Shown: positions 1 to 10,942 of the stretch, in pieces
Position numbering within the stretch: position 1 is the first letter of the stretch
How the letters are laid out: each line of letters opens with the position of its first letter
NCBI GenBank assembly: GCA_003996215.1
Contig: QJPP01007235.1
Location: 186,001 to 250,000 of the forward strand
Direction: 5' to 3'
Length of the DNA: 64,000 nt
From: Jaltomata sinuosa
Lineage: Eukaryota; Streptophyta; Magnoliopsida; Solanales; Solanaceae
Program-made: the position numbers and the translations under genes
The notes under the pieces: generated by a model
Databases searched by the model: none
What the model was told of the DNA's origin: nothing
What the model saw: the letters and a program-made list of their open reading frames with translations, nothing else

Positions 1-189
1 GTGTAATTCAGTCTCAGTACCTCGTTCCATTAGTTATCCTTGCATTTCAGCACATTTTCATGTTCATGGAACTCAGTTCAGTTAGATATCAGTTTCTAGT
101 AGTCAATTAGTAGGGATTGCAGCTCTTTCCCTCCAAACTCAGCTTGTTTAGTCTTCATTCGAGGATGAATGATCCCAAAGGGGAGATAT
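1..189 (+). mobile_element. 3' internal end of Ty3/gypsy element A with polypurine tract
   Basis: Non-coding tail of an LTR retrotransposon whose body lies left of the window. It carries the text TTCGAGGATGAATGATCCC, also found just before the element B 3' LTR at 7255-7275, and ends in a purine-rich stretch (177-189, AAAGGGGAGATAT), the expected plus-strand primer site immediately before an LTR beginning TGTAACACCC. No coding sequence is visible here. Confidence 0.8.
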
Positions 190-2303
190 TGTAACACCCT
201 AGAACATCCAAGCCCAGACTTAGCTTAGAAAACTAGAAGAAATAAAAAAATTCAACTGTCATCATAACCACGAGTCACTTCCACGAGCCATGGAACTGTC
301 CACGAGTCATGCACTGGACTCGTGGAACAAAGATCAGAGGATTGCTCCTCTGAAGTTCATTCTATGACTTGAGTCTATGGACCATAGAAGTTTCCACAAA
401 CTGTAGGACCTGTCCATGAAATTTTCCTTGCAGATGGCTCCAAGGAACCACGAGTGGGATCCAGGACCCGTGGGAGTTTCCACGAGTTATAAACCCAACT
501 CGTGGAAGTCATTCCAATAGCCCAGTATTAAGTCCCTAGGAACCACGAGTGGGATCCATGACCCATGGAAGTTTCCATGAGTCATGAACCCAACTCATAC
601 AGTAGCTTAACTTTCAGTACTAAGAAACCATGACAGGGTTCCACGAGCCGTGGAACTTTCCGTGAGCCGTAGAACCCATTCGTGGAACCTGAGTCGCAAA
701 TTTCAGCAGCTTTTCTATTTATTTTCCAGGGGCATTCCAAACTTTTCCTACCTCTTTTAATGCCTAAGATACGATGTTTTGACTACCTTAAGCCTAGTTT
801 ATAAGACAAAAACTACCTAAAAACATTCATTCTACAAAAATCATCAGACTTAGAAAGAAAAGAAACAAAAGAGGCGACAGTTTCCTCTCAAAGAACAAGC
901 AGAGGTCTTCTTCAAGTTCAACCCCAAAATCCCAAGGATTTATCTGTAGTTTCTTCACCAGGTATGTGAGATTTCACTAGTGGGTTCCTTTCACCCATTA
1001 GGTCCCTAGAATTCATCCAGTTCTTTAAATTATCGATGAATTGTTCAGACCTAGGGTTCCTAAATCTTAGAGATTCATTGTAATTCAACTGCTATAGTTT
1101 CTATGGTATTAACTACATGTTTCTTGGAGATTTAGTGTAGTTCATTTATAAGACTCAGAAACCCTAGCTTGTGTTAATTCTAGAAATTTATGAATTTTAC
1201 TTGTTAGGAAGATTAGTCATACAATCATGCTTCAGAATTTGAATGCCATACCCTTCAGTATATGTATGTTGCATTCCTAGTTGTTTATCAATTTTTAAGC
1301 TATCCAGTGTTACAGTTGCATTATTTCTTACATTCAGTTGGGAGTAACTTAGTACCGAGTGGACGAGGGGATGAAGGCTTAGCTATTAGATTAGGCTGAG
1401 ACCTTTAGTAACAGTCCCCAACTCCTAAAACTACGGCGCCACAGTAGGTTAAAAAGGGGTCAGCTGTCAGATTAGGCTGGCTAACTTTGTCCCTTGTGGA
1501 CATCAGTTTAGTGGATCCACATCAGACTTGTCCGTACCCTTGGCAAGGTATGAACACCCTTTCATCCCAGGTTACTGATTGGCCTCATAGTTAGCTCAAC
1601 TTGGGGTATGTCGGTTAATAGTATCTCCCACAGTTAGACTCATGTTGCATTGACCTTATATTCAGTTATTCAGTTCAGCATGTGATATACTCATGATATT
1701 TATTTGGTCATTGCATCTCATCTTACTTCTCAGTTTATGCTTCAGTATATACATATATATATATATTCCATATTCAATTATTATGTTGTTTAGCTTAGTC
1801 TAGATCCCGCATGCTTAGTACATTCAAAGAACTGACACATACTTTTGTGATACATCATTTTATGATGTAGGTTCAGGCGCTCAACATCCAGATCGCGCTT
1901 AGTCGACTTCCAGTCTGTACTCAGCAGCTTCATTGGTGAGTCCTTACTGTTCGAGGATGATAGACATGCTTTACTTTTCAGTCTTCTTATTTCTATTTTC
2001 AGATTGTTAGAGTTAGCTGGGGGCATATCCCAGCAACGCATATCAGTTAGAGGTTTTCAGACATAGACTAGATTCAGCTTGAGTTGTTAGTGTTATTTTC
2101 AGACTTTATTATACTTTCTTATATAATTCTTGTATTCAGACATTTTAGGTTTTTCCCCACTTCAGAACTGAAATGTTTTTAGCTTCCGCACAGTGCACAT
2201 TTTAATTGAAATTGTATAGGTATGCCATGCCATGGGTTAGCTTGGGGTCACTTGTGACACTAAGCACCGTGTTGCATCTAGGGGGTATCCTCGGGGTGTG
2301 ACA
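190..2303 (+). mobile_element. 3' LTR of Ty3/gypsy element A (about 2.1 kb)
   Basis: Begins TGTAACACCC directly after the polypurine tract and ends GGGGTGTGACA, so it has TGT...ACA termini. It interrupts the left LTR of element B: the base after 2303 continues B sequence that matches 7469 onward. The U3 part (about 270-690) is filled with short imperfect units built on CCACGAG/CGTGG, many of them palindromic. A (TA)n tract is at about 1750-1764. LTRs A and B have similar ends and are related families. No ORF of interest: the short ORFs in it are not supported as genes. Confidence 0.85.
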
Positions 2304-4507
2304 TTATCAATTGAGTTTTAGGATATAATTTTTCAAGGGTCAACTTCAAATAATCATAACTCCTAAAATATAAAAGATTTAGGTGGCCTAGTATCCAATA
2401 AATTAAAAATCTTCGAGTCTTCTTTCCAATACTACCGATCACACATTTATAAGAGTCCAAGAGTAAAAAGTTATCAGTGTTTTACTAAAATATATCTATC
2501 TGTCATACTGACAGACAGTAACCACGGAAGGAATCCACAGCTCATGGATCATGAATTGCATCTGTGGAAATCAGTCTTGGAAGTTAAAAATTACAAAAAT
2601 ACCCCAGGGAAAGGAGGCTGAGAAACTGTTGAAAATTTTGTCAAAAACTTCCACAGACATGAACCACAGCCCGTGGAATGATCCACGGGCCGTGAAACCC
2701 ACTCGTGGAAATCAATCAAGGGGCCTGAAAAGTCCTCTAGAACCACGACCCCATTCCACGGACCGTGGTTCATTCCACGGGCTGTGGTTCATGTCTGTGG
2801 AAGTTTGTGACAAAATTTTCAACAGTTTCTCAGCCTCCTTTCCCTGGGGTATTTTTGTAATTTTTACTCTTTTAACTCCTATACTAAGTCATTTTAGGCC
2901 TATTTAGAGGACTTTTATTCATATTTAGTTAGATTTCGCCTCATTCCTTCAATCTAACCTCAAGAAGAAAGAAATAGATTCTTCTCTAAAGCTCCAAGGC
3001 TGAGGGTTCCTTCACCAATCCTCCACCCTCAAGTTCCAAATTAAGAAAGTTTCAAGTTCAGGTATTTAGGTATTCAATAAGAGATTTATTTCACCCTTAT
3101 CCCCAAAACCCCAAGTCTTTATTGATTTCATGAATTTCTCAAATTAAGGTTCTTAACCAATTTTATGGATTTCTATAAATTCATTTTCCTCATGATTCTC
3201 CTATAATTTCTAGTTCTAATTGCATGATTTTGTATGAGTTTTTACAAGTGATTACTTATCTCATGATTTGAAGCATAACCCTAACTCAATTTTACATGCA
3301 TGACCTGTATTAAGAAAATTTGCATATTTAGACAACATGACCTTATGTATTTTAAGAAATTTCATGCCTAGTTGTTATTTTTACTGTTTTTGAACTGGTG
3401 CCATGCAAGCTTTTAAGATATGATCTATTATGAAAGACATGATATCCCAACGTGCCATCAATACTCATGAATTATCTTTGTAAAAACTAAGGTTTCTGGG
3501 CATTATGAAGATTAGGGTTTGCCATTATGACTATGAATAAGTTTTAACATCAAAATATATTGCATGTATGTGAGCACTATGATATATTTTTGGGAGTAGT
3601 ACTTAGCACCGAGCGATGAGAGTTCTAGATAACCAAGTCCAAAACTATATTGCCATCGTAGATTGCCCTTTGTGGCTTATTTCAGGATCCTTATGTACAT
3701 GGTTCTAACCTTGGATGGTTAATATAGCCTTTTTCAGTGTAGAGCAGCACACTAGACTCCATGGTTTACTGTCAGTTATAAAAACCTCTCATAGAAATGG
3801 TCTTAAGCTTTAAAATGTATTTGACTCTTTGCCTTCAGATTTTAGACTTACTACAATGACTTATGATTCTAAATATGTTTTTAGCTTATGATATTTTATT
3901 GAGTCATTATATTTCAGATTTTACTATTATTACATGATTTCAGCTTCAAGTATGTTATAAGCATGTTTTACTATGGATTATTCATGGTCTCAGTTTTAAG
4001 CATGACTTCAAGTATATTTTATCATGGCATATGCATATCTCACATGCTCAGTACATTCTATATTACTGACTGCATACCTCTTTGTGTTGCATTCTATTAT
4101 GATATAGATTCTGTAGTCTGTTCCCAGACTCGTGGCTAGTAAATCAATAGAATATCCATCTAGCTAAGTGAGTCCTCCTCATTCGAGGACTTGGAGTTTA
4201 GCTTCATTCTAGTATTTTAGTTCTTTTATTCAATTTTCAGTATTTAGAGTTAGATGGGGATTTTTCCCAGCAGCTCATCAGTAGTAGAGGCTTTCAAACA
4301 TAGAGTTAGATATTCAGCTGTGTTCAGATTGTCAATCTTAGACTTATATTTGTACAACAGATTAAGTTACTCATTACTTCAGTTAAAGCTTCTACTCAGT
4401 ATTTATGTCGTTTGAGTTTAAGTCATGCTAAGGCTAAGGGTTAGCTTGGGATCACTTGTGGTCTCAGGTACCATGTTACATCTAGGGGGTAGTCTCTGGG
4501 CGTGATA
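2304..4507 (+). mobile_element. 5' LTR of Ty3/gypsy element B, 5'-truncated by element A
   Basis: Aligns with the 3' LTR of B from about 7469 (shared text includes TTTTTCAAGGGTCAACTTCAA) to its end. The final bases are GTGATA, where the other copy has GTGACA, so the 3' terminus carries one substitution. Element A is inserted at its left edge, removing the first ~180 bp from view. Contains a palindromic CCACGG/CCGTGG cluster at about 2520-2800. It is immediately followed by a primer binding site, which identifies it as the 5' LTR. Confidence 0.85.
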
Positions 4508-4511
4508 AACT

Positions 4512-4522
4512 TGGTATCAGAG
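4512..4522 (+). other. Primer binding site of element B (initiator tRNA-Met)
   Basis: TGGTATCAGAG four bases after the LTR end is the classical plant initiator-Met tRNA complement used to prime minus-strand synthesis. Confidence 0.85.
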
Positions 4523-4719
4523 TATCAGGTTCAAGATTCCTAGGGTATTTCAAAACCGCATTAAGTAGAGTCTTTTTCATGGGTGTGAAGCACGCCACAC
4601 TTATGAGGGAGGGGCTATGAGACGTTCTAGGAAAACCTTCACTTCTTTCATGTTTTATATCATGTGATAGAGTTTAACTCTATTTACCCTTCTAATCTAT
4701 TCCTTATGCATTTTAGATA

Positions 4720-5190
4720 ATGCATCCACAAAGAAACCCCACGAGGAATACTAATCCTCCTGTTCCAGACCATGAGGTTACGAATGCAGAGTTTTGTGAA
4801 GCCATCTGTATGTTGGCTCAAGACATGATAGCTCAGTTAAATAAGAAAGAGAAACTGAAGAAGAGAAATAGAAAGAATAAGAGAGCCAAAATATGGAACC
4901 ATGACTCTAGTCAGTAGAAAACTGGTAGTAGGAACCGGTCATCTTTTCAGCAGAGGTCATCCAAACCAACCTCATCGTCAGTTAGCACACCTATACTCGA
5001 TTCTCAGTCTTGTCATAGTAGGGCTCATAAGACCTTGAGGTACCCATCTTGCAGTAGTTGCGGCAAGTTTCATCTAGGTAAGTGTCATTGGGGAACGTAG
5101 GGTTGTTTTGGCTGTGGTAAGATAGGCCACAAAATAAGTAAATGCCCCTCAGCTAAGCATAGCAACAGTGGTGGTAAGCCCCTAAACTGA
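4720..5190 (+). pseudogene. Degenerate gag of element B (Ty3/gypsy)
   Basis: A 65-codon ORF (start MHPQRNPTRN) continues in the same frame past a stop at 4915-4917 and another near 5098, up to a stop at 5188-5190. Past the stops the frame reads a short Cys/His cluster (CSSCGKFHLGKC) followed by a CX2CX4HX4C zinc knuckle (CFGCGKIGHKISKC), the double signature of the nucleocapsid part of Solanaceae Ty3/gypsy Gag. The normal Gag matrix/capsid part is much shortened. The protein would package element RNA; this copy cannot make it because of two in-frame stops. It lies about 200 bp after the primer site, as expected. No protease or polymerase follows. Confidence 0.75.
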
Positions 5191-7269
5191 TTCCTTTCAT
5201 TGCCTAGCCAGTCGGGTCAGAATATTCCTCCAGAAGTTGAATCCGGTTTGTCACTAGATTTCTTCCTTTATGCATCCATAGTCCCCAGACCCCTATTCTT
5301 GTATGGTTAGAGTTGTCTTAACTTATAAAAATATAGTGATAGAGGAGTATAGTATCATGATGGGTAGTAGAAAGAGAGAGTTGTGGGTTGTTAGAACCAT
5401 GTAAGCTTGACATATCATTGCAAGGGATAGGTTGGAAGTTATTGAGTGTGATATGTACAGCCCTATATAAGATAGAAAGGTTGAGGACAAGACTTTTATG
5501 TGAGGGAGAGTCTTAGACTATAGAAGGAAGTGTATATTCAGATTAACTTCTAGAGTAGTGTTTGCTCTGTTAGAGTAAATTGATCATAGTTTCGTTTAGA
5601 GGTTAGCGAGAGGTCCACAGACTTAAAAAGTAGCATGAATCTAAGGGGCAGATGGTAGGATGTAGAATCAGTAAAATTTTGGAGACTCAAGTAGTGATGC
5701 TGATGAGAAAGTGTCAGATGAAGTTAGGGGGTGTAGAGACTTATTTCTATCCTAGTATCTTAAGTATAATCATCTCCTTACAATACTCCATTCATTCTTG
5801 TGTGTCAGTGCTATGTTCCTAATTCAAATTCATGCACGTCATACAGATTTACGCCCATACTCAACTCCTAGAATGACAAGAAATTGCTTCAGACAATGGT
5901 TCCAGTCTTACTCTATGATTTTATGAATTTCAGCTTTATTCCATAAGACCCATCATTTATGAAAGCTCATGTCTCACACTATGCGCAACTCTATATACTC
6001 AGTTCTCAAGATATGCCTTAATGGCTAATGCAATCATGCTACATTATGTATATGCTCATACCAGAATTCTCAAATAATTTGTGCTTGTGATTTTCTTACT
6101 CTAACCATGCTTTATATGTCCAGGATGTGAGACAATCATGCCCTTTCACTTGACTTCTCAAACCCCACCTTGAGTGGCTAGATCAAGTAAAGTGTAAGTC
6201 AAGACTGATTAATATTCCTTAATTTATGATGCTCATGCTCCCACTTTATTCCCTCAGTGATATTGGCTTGTGTTGTCATAGCTGTTTGTGAAAAAAGCTA
6301 CGTAGTAGCCTAGATGGGAAGTAGTAGGTTGTAAGAGTGGATGAGAAGTGAGGTGAGGATCATTCATGTGAAATAATTAGATGAGAAATTTTGGTATGTC
6401 TATTTGTAGAAGTTCTTCAGTTTACAGCTCCTAGATATGCTAGGGAAGAGAGGAGAAGTCTTAGATAGTGTAAGATATAAAGAAGCCATAAGGTGATCAT
6501 AGTTATAGGCTTGAATGTCAGGATGAGGTACATGGGGTCCTTAGCTTTGTACGACTAGTGACCCATTTATTAGAGCTCAAGGTTAGTTGATTTTTGTGAT
6601 AAGAAAGAATACCATTCTTGGGAGGTAATTCAGATGTAAGAGATTTAGTCAAGATAGGCTTGAACATGGTGAAAGCAGTTAGTTAGACTCAGACCTTAGT
6701 ATTCAGAGGAGTTATTGTAGTTAAAAGGTGTTCCCAAGCTGAAGAGTTGTCAACCGTAGTAGTTAACGCAGGATAGTCTTGTTCTTACTCCTTGTCCAGG
6801 GTGCTCATATCTTAGGTCCAATAACTTCAGCTTGAAAGAATACTAGACTCCTTATATCAGATTAGTTCAGACCTATCAATAATCATTCCTAAGTCCAGAA
6901 GGCTCTATGTTAACTTAAGTTCATGGTAGTGAGTTTAGTTTAGAAGAGAATAGCTTTCTCGTATAGCTACTCCTCTCAGTTTGATATTCCTTTCAGTTAA
7001 CTATGATTTCTGAGAATGTGTTCATTCTTTATGAGTTCCAGATGAGTCTCTACTCTTAATCCAGACCAGATGTCCTGTTAGATATTCAGTTTCATGTACC
7101 ATCAGTTGTTCTCATGCCCTCAGTATGTACATGCCTCAGGAATTCAGCTCAGTTTTCAGTCAGAAATCAGTTATCATGTAAATACTTCAATTTTAAAACT
7201 CAATTTGTGGGATTGCAGCTCTTTCCCTACCCTCTCAGCCTAGTTAGTCTTCATTCGAGGATGAATGAC
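5191..7269 (+). mobile_element. Non-coding remainder of element B internal region
   Basis: About 2.1 kb between the gag remnant and the 3' polypurine tract. I see no reverse transcriptase, integrase or other long frame. B is therefore non-autonomous (gag-remnant type, LTRs about 2.2-2.4 kb), either by deletion or by design. Confidence 0.65.
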
Positions 7270-7285
7270 CCCAAGACGGAGATAT
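7270..7285 (+). other. Polypurine tract of element B
   Basis: Text CCCAAGACGGAGATAT directly precedes the 3' LTR start TGTAACACCCC, the same arrangement as in element A. Confidence 0.7.
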
Positions 7286-8754
7286 TGTAACACCCCAAAA
7301 ATTCTGATCTAAGATCCGAATCTTTCTTCATTTGTTATTAGATCCTAATCCGATGATTTCTAATGGTACATAAGTGTTAAGTTTTATTCTTAAGTGTGGG
7401 AAGTGTATTTGATATGAATTAGGGTCATAAAGAACTTCTAGCTCAAAGTTGTGTTGAAAGCCTCCTTACTGATTGAGTTTTAGTATATGATTTTTCAAGG
7501 GTCAACTTCAAACCATCATAACTCCTGGAATCTGAAGAGTTAGGTGGCCTAGTACCCACCAAATTAAATATCTTCGAGTCTTCTTTCCAAAGCCATTGAT
7601 TGCGCAATAATATGAATCTAGAGTAAACAGTTATCAGCATTTTACTAAAATATGTATGTCTATCAAACTGACAGATAGTAACCACGGGAGAAATCCATGG
7701 CTCGTGGATCAAACCACGGATCATGGATTGCATCCGTGGAAATCAGTCCTGAAAGTTTTTTTGCCTGAAAACCACTAGAGGGTTTCACGGATCGTGGAAT
7801 GGTCCACGAACCGTGAAACCCACTCGTAGAAATCAGTACAGGGGCCTGAAAAGTCCCCTGGAACCACGATCCCCATGCCACGGACTGTGATTCATTTCAT
7901 GGGCTGTGGTTCATGTCCGTGGAAGTCTGTGATGAAATTTTTAGCAATTTCTCAAACTCTTTTCCCTGGGATATTTTTGTAATTTTCTACTCATTTAACT
8001 CCTATACTAATTCATTTTAGGCCTATTCAGAGGGGTTTTATTCATACTTAGTTAGATTTCTCCTCATTCCTTCAATCTAACCTCAAGAAGAAAGAAAGAC
8101 ATTCTTCTCTCAAGCTCCAAGGCCTAGGGTTCCTTCACCAATCCTCCACCCTCAAGTCCCAAGTTAAGAAAGCTTCAAGTTCAGGTATGTGGACATTTAA
8201 TAAAGTATTTATTTCACCCTTATGGCAAAAACCCCAAGTCTTTATTTGATTTTATGAATTTCTCAAATTAGGGTTCTTACCTAATTTTATAGATTTCTAT
8301 AAATTCATTTTCCTCATGATTCTCCTATGATTTCTAGTTCTAATTGCATGAGTTTTTACAAGTGATTATTTATCTCGTGATTTGAAGCATAACCCTAATT
8401 CAATTTTACATGCATGACTTGTACTAAGAAAATTGACATATTAGATAATATGACCTTATATATTTCAAGAAATTGCATGCCTAGTTTCTATTTTTATGAA
8501 ATTGTATAAGATTATGTATTCGAACTAGTGTCATGCAAGCTCTTAAGATATGATCTATTATGAAAGACATAACATCCCGATATGCCATCAATACTCATGA
8601 ATTATCTTTGTAAAAAGTAAAATTTGTGAGTATTATGAATATCTGGGTTTGTAATTATGACTATGAATAAGTTTTGACATCTAGATATGTCGCATGTATG
8701 TGATCACTATAATATATTTTTGAGAGTAGTATTTAGCACCGAGCAATGAGGGTT

Positions 8755-9322
8755 TGATACTAGCATGGATAGCATGGTTGACACGAGCATGGATGGTATA
8801 GATGACACGTACGATGTTCATGAAAAGGAAAGCATACAATGTGTGGGTGGTCCATTAAAGTGAGGTGGAAGGAGGAATTCAAGAATTCCCAAAAGAAGGC
8901 AACCAAACAAGGCCCTTACTTCATTAAGGGCAAAACTGTAATAGCTAGTGTCTTCTTATTCCCTAGTATAAGTAGTAGCTTTTCTTCATTTTGGAAGACT
9001 AGTTTTTGCATATTGAAGATTGATACTCTAAACTTGTAGTTGCTAGTGTAAGGCTTAGTGTAATTCCCTTAAGGAATTAGTGAGTGATTAGGGTGACTCT
9101 CTTGATTGTTAGTTTAACTTCTTTACTTAATTAATCGAAGGTCTCCCACTTGTGGATTTCATTTAGGTTTCCTTGATTAGTTGAGTTGAATTAGTATCTA
9201 GATGTTGGAATCAATTGGGAGGTGAGGGTTTTAGCCCCTTGTTGCCCATAATTTCAATTTCTAGTTATTAATTCTCATATCTTTTCCTTCGTTTCTTCTT
9301 GTTTGTTGTATTCCCATTATCA
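8755..9322 (+). repeat. 5' LTR of element C (568 bp)
   Basis: TGATACTAG...CCATTATCA, followed by the primer site. A 66-codon open frame at 8839-9039 recurs identically in the 3' LTR simply because the LTRs are copies. Confidence 0.93.
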
Positions 9323-9324
9323 TT

Positions 9325-9336
9325 TGGTATCAGAGC
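9325..9336 (+). other. Primer binding site of element C (initiator tRNA-Met)
   Basis: TGGTATCAGAGC, two bases after the LTR end. Confidence 0.9.
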
Positions 9337-10468
9337 CTGGTTTAGGTTTGTTTCCACAAATGTAAGTCTTGGGAATTTGATATCTTCAAAATCCAAAAAA
9401 AAAAAAAAAAAATCCGAAAATTTTCTTGTTTGATTTCTTGTTTTTGACACTAGATTCTTGTTCCCTAGTGTTTTTTGAGTCTAGATTTCAAATTTCATGC
9501 GATTTGGAGTTGTAGAAGTGAAGTTGTCATTAAAGGGTTTTGAGCTTTTGAAGCTTTACAAACTTTGAAAGTGGGTCTATTGATTGAGGAGGAATTGGAG
9601 ATTAAAAACCATTGGGGTTTGTTCCTTACGTTAAGGGGAAGCTAATCCTAAAATTTGAGCCAATTCCAAGCTCATTTGAAGGTGTTGGTGTTTAGTGTGT
9701 GTTCTTGGTGTTCTAGGTGTTTTTGATATTCATCAAGAACATCTTGAAGAAGAAGAAGCCAAAAGGTACATTTGATCCAATTTTTTTCAAGTCAAAGTGG
9801 TCAAAGATGTTTGTTGGGTCCACAAGTGGAATTTAAAAAAAAAAAAAAAAAAATTCACGTGGACTGCCACATCAGCAGCGCGTGTTGCCCAATTTCAGAG
9901 AGCAAAAATCTGCAGGTTCTATACTTAGTGTTTTTTTAGGGGTCTCAAATTTTGGACCCCAAAATTTTTCTAAGTGTTGGAACTTTTAAGACCCCAATTT
10001 TTTTCTAAGTGTTGGAACTTCAAACTTCTTCTTCTACACTCATTTTTCTTAGATTTCTCAACTATTTAACAACTAATTAACATCTTTAATTACTTGTTAA
10101 CTAGTTTTTAAACATCAAATCATCTCTTTGATTCTCCAAATTAAGCAACAACAAGTGGTTTCTCCTACTTTTGTTACTTAATTCTTGAGTCCGAATTCTT
10201 TCGTGCTTCTTCCTTTTTCTTTTCTTGTTTTGTTTCGTTGATTAATTTCTTGATTCAAGTCCGTTTAGAGTCTTTCAAGTCGTCCTTCTTTCAAGAGTCA
10301 CAAGAATCTACTCCTCCACAAAGGATAGGTGACCTTGAGTTGATTGAGTGGAGCTAGTTCACTAACAATTTTGAGACGACGCCATAGAAGATGAGTTGAG
10401 AGTTTACATACGAGTGATGTGAGGCTTTTTTTTCTACTAATATTGTTTGTTGAGTTTTTGTAGGTACA
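9337..10468 (+). other. Untranslated leader of element C
   Basis: About 1.1 kb without a long frame. Holds two poly(A) tracts (about 9394-9412 and 9835-9852) and a duplicated short motif (TTTTCTAAGTGTTGGAACTT, at about 9966 and 10000). Probably the 5' UTR and packaging region. Confidence 0.6.
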
Positions 10469-10942
10469 ATGTCTAATCATTTTCCTTATAACCATGGAGG
10501 AAGGAGCTTGGTGAACAACATGGGGACGAATTTCAATGTGTCAAGGAGGGTGACCAATATGAATGAAAGGGTGGTTGAAACAAATGGGAGGTTTGGAGGT
10601 ATAGAGGAAAGGGTAAAAAGGATGGATAGTATGAATGAAAGGAGGTTCCTTATGACAAGTCAAAGTGAAGAAACAAGAAGGACCTCGGGTCAAGAATTCA
10701 ACCTATACTACCCCCAACCAAATTGGAACCAAACCTACCCTCAAACTACATTCCGAATGAACCCAAGCTATGATAGGCAAGTCACCCCACATCCAAATAC
10801 ACAACCATATCATCCACCACAAAGGAGTCCTTTTGTGGAAAACCAAGATAGAAGCCAAGCACCTCCACAAAATATATCACATGCATCCTTGCATGTACCT
10901 TATGTTCCAACCCAACAACACTACCCACAAGTACCCTACTAA
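10469..10942 (+). CDS. Gag N-terminal part of element C
   Basis: 157 codons starting MSNHFPYNHGG. Coiled-coil-like Asn/Glu/Arg-rich start (about residues 20-60), then a Pro/Gln/Tyr-rich stretch (about 75-157), as in the linker upstream of nucleocapsid of plant Gag proteins; no clear capsid (retrotrans_gag) domain is recognisable. The frame ends at TAA (10940-10942), but the same frame continues open for another ~920 codons, so gag and the next ORF are one frame split by a single stop. The stop may be a point mutation or a leaky stop used for read-through. The ATG follows the ~1.1-kb leader. Confidence 0.7.
   Translation: MSNHFPYNHGGRSLVNNMGTNFNVSRRVTNMNERVVETNGRFGGIEERVKRMDSMNERRFLMTSQSEETRRTSGQEFNLYYPQPNWNQTYPQTTFRMNPSYDRQVTPHPNTQPYHPPQRSPFVENQDRSQAPPQNISHASLHVPYVPTQQHYPQVPY

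Noticed and set aside
2551..2907. 118-codon ORF in the left LTR of element B
   Set aside because: Lies inside the LTR palindrome cluster; its frame is not kept in the other LTR copy.
8839..9039. 66-codon ORF present twice (also 13743-13943), identical protein
   Set aside because: Both lie wholly inside the two LTR copies of element C; identity follows from LTR duplication and there is no family resemblance.
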